From assembly GCA_023250795.1 (NCBI GenBank), contig JAHFAB010000063.1, forward strand, positions 1-8,055: a stretch of DNA of 8,055 nucleotides. The letters are read 5' to 3'. The notes under the pieces were generated by a model. The model did no database searches and was not told the origin of the DNA. It worked only from the letters and a program-made list of their open reading frames with translations. Below are positions 5,212 to 8,055 of the stretch, piece by piece; positions within the stretch are counted from its first letter, which is position 1, and every line of letters starts with the position of its first letter. Source of the stretch: Bacteriovoracaceae bacterium (GTDB taxonomy: Bacteria; Bdellovibrionota; UBA1018). A program made the position numbers and the translations under genes.

Positions 5212-6714
5212 ATGGAACCAAATACGGTAGTGTCTTCAGATAGAGTGACTCCTTATTTTGATAATAAGCAGACTGTTGCACTCAATTTGATCCGTTCTCA
5301 AAAGTCGAACATGTGGCGACCTTTTTTGAGTCGCATTCTAGTGTTGGCTCAAGCAATCACAGATGGTCTCACTGTATTTTTTTGTTTTCTAGGGAGTTAT
5401 TGGCTCTATACCCACGTTTTATCAAAATCTTTTCCGCAGTCATTTTCTCTCTTTACTTCACTTTCTGTGGCGTCTGCTTTTATTTATGTTCTTATTTTAG
5501 ATCGCGTAGGGCTCTACCGTAAAGAAGTGAGCTTGCTCAATATTAAGGAATTAAGGGGCATTTTTTATACGGGGCTTTATGCTGCTGCAGCAATCTTAAG
5601 TATTTCTTTTTATATTAGATCGACCAGTCTCTCACGAGTGACCTTTACTTTCGCGTTGATTGTAACTCCAGTAATTTTGTTTATTCAAAGACAGATTTTT
5701 TATAAATTACAGGTTCTTTTTCATCAAAGAGGTTGGGCGCAAAAGAGAGTTTTTATCTATGGCGCGGGCAGTATTGGTTTGCATCTGGCAAAAAGAATGT
5801 TTGAGAGTCCTTCACTCGGTCTTTTTCCCGTTGGTTTTTTAGATGATGAGAATGATAAACACAGCCATTTTTTAAAGTGGAATGGTGTGGCACCTCGTTC
5901 TGGAATAAAAATTATGGGAGGAGAGGAAAAAATTAGAGAATGGAGACGGTATGGGGTGGGGATGGTTCTCATTGCCCTACCTTCAGCAAGTTTTGAGAGA
6001 AATCAAAGATTAGTGGATCTCTGTGTTTCTGAAGGCTTGGAATATGCAATTGTGCCGAATGCGTATGAAAAATTTATTCAAAATGTTGAGCTTTTTGAGA
6101 TAGGTGGGATTCCCATACTGAGACGTCGAGAAAGATCTGTCAGTGCTTCTTATATTGTTCTAAAGAGAGCGGTGGACCTCATTTTAAGTAGTTTTTTCAT
6201 TCTGGTTCTTTCTCCTTTTTTCTTGTTTTTTACCATTGCAATCCAATTCAATTCTCAAGGTCCGGTTATTTTTAAACAAAAGCGAGTGGGCATAAGGGGC
6301 AGAGAGTTTAGTTTTTACAAATTTCGGACGATGCATACAGATGCACCTCGGTATGCCAGGTCGCCAGCGAACCCAGAAGATAGTCGAATTACCAAAGTCG
6401 GGCGATTTTTAAGAAGAACGAGCTTGGATGAGTTGCCGCAGCTGTTTAATGTGTTTCGAGGGGATATGAGTTTAGTGGGTCCAAGGCCTGAGATGCCTTT
6501 TATTGTCGCAGGGTACACTCCACTCGAGAGGCAGAGACTGGAGGCCAAGCCAGGGATTACTGGGGTTTGGCAGATCAGTGCAGCAAGGGGAGAGCCTATC
6601 CATTTCAATTTAGAGTACGACCTTTTCTATCTTGAAAACCGGTCTATTTTGTTGGATTTGGCCATTATTGTTAAGACGATTATTTCTGTGATTCGTGGAA
6701 TTGGTGCGATTTAA
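5212..6714 (+). CDS. Polyprenyl-phosphate sugar-1-phosphate transferase (WcaJ/WbaP/GumD type)
   Basis: This 500-residue inner-membrane protein starts repeat-unit synthesis by transferring a hexose-1-phosphate (commonly glucose or galactose) from a UDP-sugar to undecaprenyl phosphate. The N-terminal half has about four membrane helices (roughly 40-62, 76-97, 116-136 and 143-160). A soluble nucleotide-binding-like domain follows, with a YGAGSIG glycine motif at 183-189. The catalytic bacterial sugar-transferase domain begins with the re-entrant hydrophobic helix KRAVDLILSS and onward (318-342). It continues with KFRTM (370-374), SLDELPQ (404-410) holding the catalytic Asp406-Glu407 pair, VGPRP (422-426) and KPGITG (446-451). 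It ends in the usual YDLFYLENRSILLDLAI and helix. The domain order and length are those of full-size WcaJ/GumD enzymes, not the short PglC form. AGAGGGG (5195-5201) lies ten bases before the ATG. It stands alone on the plus strand between two minus-strand units. The sugar cannot be assigned. Confidence 0.93.
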   Translation: MEPNTVVSSDRVTPYFDNKQTVALNLIRSQKSNMWRPFLSRILVLAQAITDGLTVFFCFLGSYWLYTHVLSKSFPQSFSLFTSLSVASAFIYVLILDRVGLYRKEVSLLNIKELRGIFYTGLYAAAAILSISFYIRSTSLSRVTFTFALIVTPVILFIQRQIFYKLQVLFHQRGWAQKRVFIYGAGSIGLHLAKRMFESPSLGLFPVGFLDDENDKHSHFLKWNGVAPRSGIKIMGGEEKIREWRRYGVGMVLIALPSASFERNQRLVDLCVSEGLEYAIVPNAYEKFIQNVELFEIGGIPILRRRERSVSASYIVLKRAVDLILSSFFILVLSPFFLFFTIAIQFNSQGPVIFKQKRVGIRGREFSFYKFRTMHTDAPRYARSPANPEDSRITKVGRFLRRTSLDELPQLFNVFRGDMSLVGPRPEMPFIVAGYTPLERQRLEAKPGITGVWQISAARGEPIHFNLEYDLFYLENRSILLDLAIIVKTIISVIRGIGAI

Positions 6715-6747
6715 AGTGGGCTGTTTCTTACTTTGGGAGACGGTACT

Positions 6748-7890
6748 CTAGTTTTTAGGGAAGACGCTTCGGTATAGCTCTAAGTGTTTTTCAGCGGTTT
6801 TTTCAGGACTGTAGAGCACCGCATATTTTCGAGCACCTTCTCTTAGTCGGCGCACTCTTTCCGGGTTTTCTAACAGGTTTTGAATTTGAATTGCGCAATC
6901 CTTGGGATCGCCTGAACGAAAAAAAGAGAGTGCATCGGCAGTACGTTCAGCAATTTCTAAGTTAAGAGGTAAATCAGAAGTTAATACTGGGCACTCGCGA
7001 GCCAAAGCTTGGGCCAAAGAGCCAGATCCAGTGGTCTCACGAAAGGGGGCTAAAACGAGACTCGCTTGAGAGAATAAGCCATCTAGTTTTTGTGAGTCTA
7101 TGTATCCTGTAATTTCGATTTGAGACGATAAACCGAGGTCTTTGATTTTTTGTTTACAGGACTTCAAATAACTCTGATCTTTTTTTCTTCTCAATCCTCC
7201 TGCAAGTATGAGTCTGTACTTCTTCTGGAGAAGTGAAAGTGCATCAATTGCAAGATCTTGTCCTTTTTCAGGGGTGAAAAAACCAAAAACTAAGATTGTA
7301 GGTAATCCTTTTTGTCTAGGGAATGTCCCTTTCGTCACCGATTCGGGTACAAAATGAGGAATTTCTTGGACAAAAGAGCATCCAGAGGAAAGTACATCTT
7401 GGATTTGATACTTAGAGTGGACAATGCAAGCGTCTAAACCACCCCAAGTTCTCACACTCCAAGTTTTGGATAACCCTGGTAGCAAAAAAGTATTAGCAAA
7501 AGCTCTAAAAGGGATTCCTACACTCTTTCCTTTCAATGGGAATCGATAGTTTGTTGGCAAAACAGTATGGGCGGTAGCAATCAATGCTGTCTTTGGAAGC
7601 TCGGTTTTTAATTTTCTTAGAAATGAAGGAAACCGGTAAAATGGAGGATTTTTCCCTCCAAAAATCCCGTATTCATGTTGAAAGTGAATTAGATCAGGAG
7701 CTGATCCTACTAATTTTTTTCTTAAGGCGCTAGTTGTTGAATATTCATCTAGTGAAACTAATAGTGCCTCATGCCCCTGCGATTCTAATAATGAGGAGAT
7801 TTTGGGCCAGAGAGCTTTAGAATAATCTGCGATTCCACATAGGCGGTTCCAGGTACTGACCCAGGCTATTTTTGGTTTCTTGTCGAGCAT
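6748..7890 (-). CDS. GT4-family glycosyltransferase (GT-B fold)
   Basis: This is a cytoplasmic retaining glycosyltransferase of about 380 residues that would extend the lipid-linked glycan. With the ATG at 7890 as residue 1, CGIADYS (18-24) is the acceptor-domain opening and HFQHEYGIFGG (69-79) the acceptor-side loop. ACIVHSKYQ (154-162) ends the N-terminal domain, and VFGFFTPEKGQDLAIDAL (201-218) starts the donor domain. ITGYID (260-265) and PFRETTGSGSLAQALA (282-297) precede PVLTSD (301-306). The first Glu of the EX7E signature is Glu285; the position of the second appears to be Gln294, as in a common GT4 subgroup. Reading could extend to a TTG at 7929, giving 393 residues, but that codon has no ribosome-binding site. 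The ATG at 7890 has TGAGGT at 7895-7900, and homology begins just after it. The gene converges on the phosphotransferase across 33 bases with no clear terminator. Confidence 0.88.
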   Translation of the reverse strand: MLDKKPKIAWVSTWNRLCGIADYSKALWPKISSLLESQGHEALLVSLDEYSTTSALRKKLVGSAPDLIHFQHEYGIFGGKNPPFYRFPSFLRKLKTELPKTALIATAHTVLPTNYRFPLKGKSVGIPFRAFANTFLLPGLSKTWSVRTWGGLDACIVHSKYQIQDVLSSGCSFVQEIPHFVPESVTKGTFPRQKGLPTILVFGFFTPEKGQDLAIDALSLLQKKYRLILAGGLRRKKDQSYLKSCKQKIKDLGLSSQIEITGYIDSQKLDGLFSQASLVLAPFRETTGSGSLAQALARECPVLTSDLPLNLEIAERTADALSFFRSGDPKDCAIQIQNLLENPERVRRLREGARKYAVLYSPEKTAEKHLELYRSVFPKN

Positions 7891-7894
7891 TGTG

Positions 7895-7900
7895 ACCTCA
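7895..7900 (-). promoter_or_regulatory. Ribosome-binding site deciding the GT4 start
   Basis: On the minus strand TGAGGT ends four bases before the ATG at 7890. The alternative TTG at 7929 has only an AT-rich and CCCCGC sequence before it. This favours the shorter, 380-residue protein. Confidence 0.5.
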
Positions 7901-7952
7901 TACTCAATCTTGTCTCGCCTATTCGTCAAGAGCGGGGTTATATTAATTTTTC

Positions 7953-8055
7953 ATGGATAAACTCATAGGGGTACTTCTTAGCATCGGAATATTGCCCTCA
8001 CTCACAGCATTGAGTGGTGGAATGACTCAGCTCGTGGGACCTTTTTTTAGCCAAT
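7953..8055 (+). CDS. N-terminus of a hydrophobic, probably membrane protein (runs off right edge)
   Basis: From ATG 7953 the frame stays open for 34 codons to the window end, and an in-frame TAA at 7944-7946 sets the upstream limit. The peptide starts MDKLIGVLLSIGILPSL, a lysine followed by a hydrophobic run, which looks like a first membrane helix or an uncleaved signal. A polar GGMTQ turn and a second hydrophobic start follow. In a polysaccharide locus this would suit a Wzy-type polymerase, an O-antigen ligase or a flippase, but no family motif is visible and the function is unknown. No good Shine-Dalgarno is present: a GGGG at 7934-7937 is too far away. A TATATT at 7939-7944 could be a -10 element giving a very short leader. 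It is divergent from the GT4 gene, with about 62 bases between the starts. Confidence 0.5.
   Translation, partial: MDKLIGVLLSIGILPSLTALSGGMTQLVGPFFSQ

Noticed and set aside
481..5338. Shared 14-mer TTTTTTGAGTCGCA at 481-494 and near 5325-5338
   Set aside because: It consists of a T-run plus eight bases, lies in unrelated coding contexts and is not extended on either side, so it is likely chance.
6715..6747. Bidirectional intrinsic terminator between the converging phosphotransferase and GT4 genes
   Set aside because: Only a five-base AAAGT/ACTTT pairing is found and the T-run at 6752-6756 has no stem before it, so no terminator is supported.
7891..7929. TTG-initiated N-terminal extension of the GT4 protein (13 extra residues)
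   Set aside because: There is no ribosome-binding site before the TTG, whereas the ATG at 7890 has one and family similarity starts just after it.

Overview
The window is a stretch of a surface-polysaccharide (O-antigen, capsule or exopolysaccharide) biosynthesis locus from a bacterium with a moderately AT-rich genome. Every gene whose family I recognise acts in glycan assembly: a polyprenyl-phosphate sugar phosphotransferase that starts the lipid-linked repeat unit, a WecG/TagA/CpsF (GT26) transferase, a GT4 transferase, the start of a GT2 transferase, a large capsule-type (GT-B-like) transferase candidate, a GDP-mannose 3,5-epimerase-like enzyme and an SpsF-type cytidylyltransferase. The pairing of an initiating phosphotransferase with a GT26 enzyme fits a Gram-negative, undecaprenyl-phosphate-dependent pathway, as in xanthan-type loci. 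The taxon cannot be fixed from sequence alone. A Bdellovibrio-like or other deltaproteobacterium-like host would fit, but that is only an impression.

Layout: bases 1-1255 are a minus-strand block, in transcription order spsF-like (1255-437), an unrecognised 107-codon ORF (409-86) and the start of a GT2 glycosyltransferase (73, running off the left edge). Bases 1256-1437 are a divergent control region with a short inverted repeat and a repeated 10-mer. From 1438 a plus-strand unit begins with a 28-codon ORF that has a strong ribosome-binding site and overlaps (ATGA) the start of an AT-rich 606-codon transferase candidate. That gene ends tail to tail with a minus-strand pair, wecG-like (5110-4337) then GME-like epimerase (4306-3338), and the two stops share one TTAA. 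A 101-base divergent region with an 8-bp inverted repeat separates this pair from the plus-strand phosphotransferase (5212-6714). A GT4 transferase (7890-6748, minus) converges on the phosphotransferase. A hydrophobic N-terminus starts at 7953 on the plus strand and runs off the right edge.

How the parts could work together (inference): the phosphotransferase loads the first sugar-1-phosphate on the lipid carrier at the inner membrane, and the GT26, GT4, GT2 and capsule-type enzymes extend it. The epimerase would provide an L-galactose- or L-gulose-type donor from GDP-mannose, and the SpsF-like enzyme would activate an acidic or otherwise unusual sugar or alditol as a CMP/CDP derivative. Flippase, polymerase and export genes are not visible; the truncated membrane protein at the right edge is the only candidate.

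The points most worth a second look are: the unknown ORF that continues in frame after the spsF stop without a good ribosome-binding site; the coupled 28-codon leader ORF; the large divergent transferase; and the plant-like GDP-mannose epimerase. No RNA genes, CRISPR arrays, insertion sequences, riboswitches or convincing intrinsic terminators were seen, and no gene-free stretch exceeds 300 bases.
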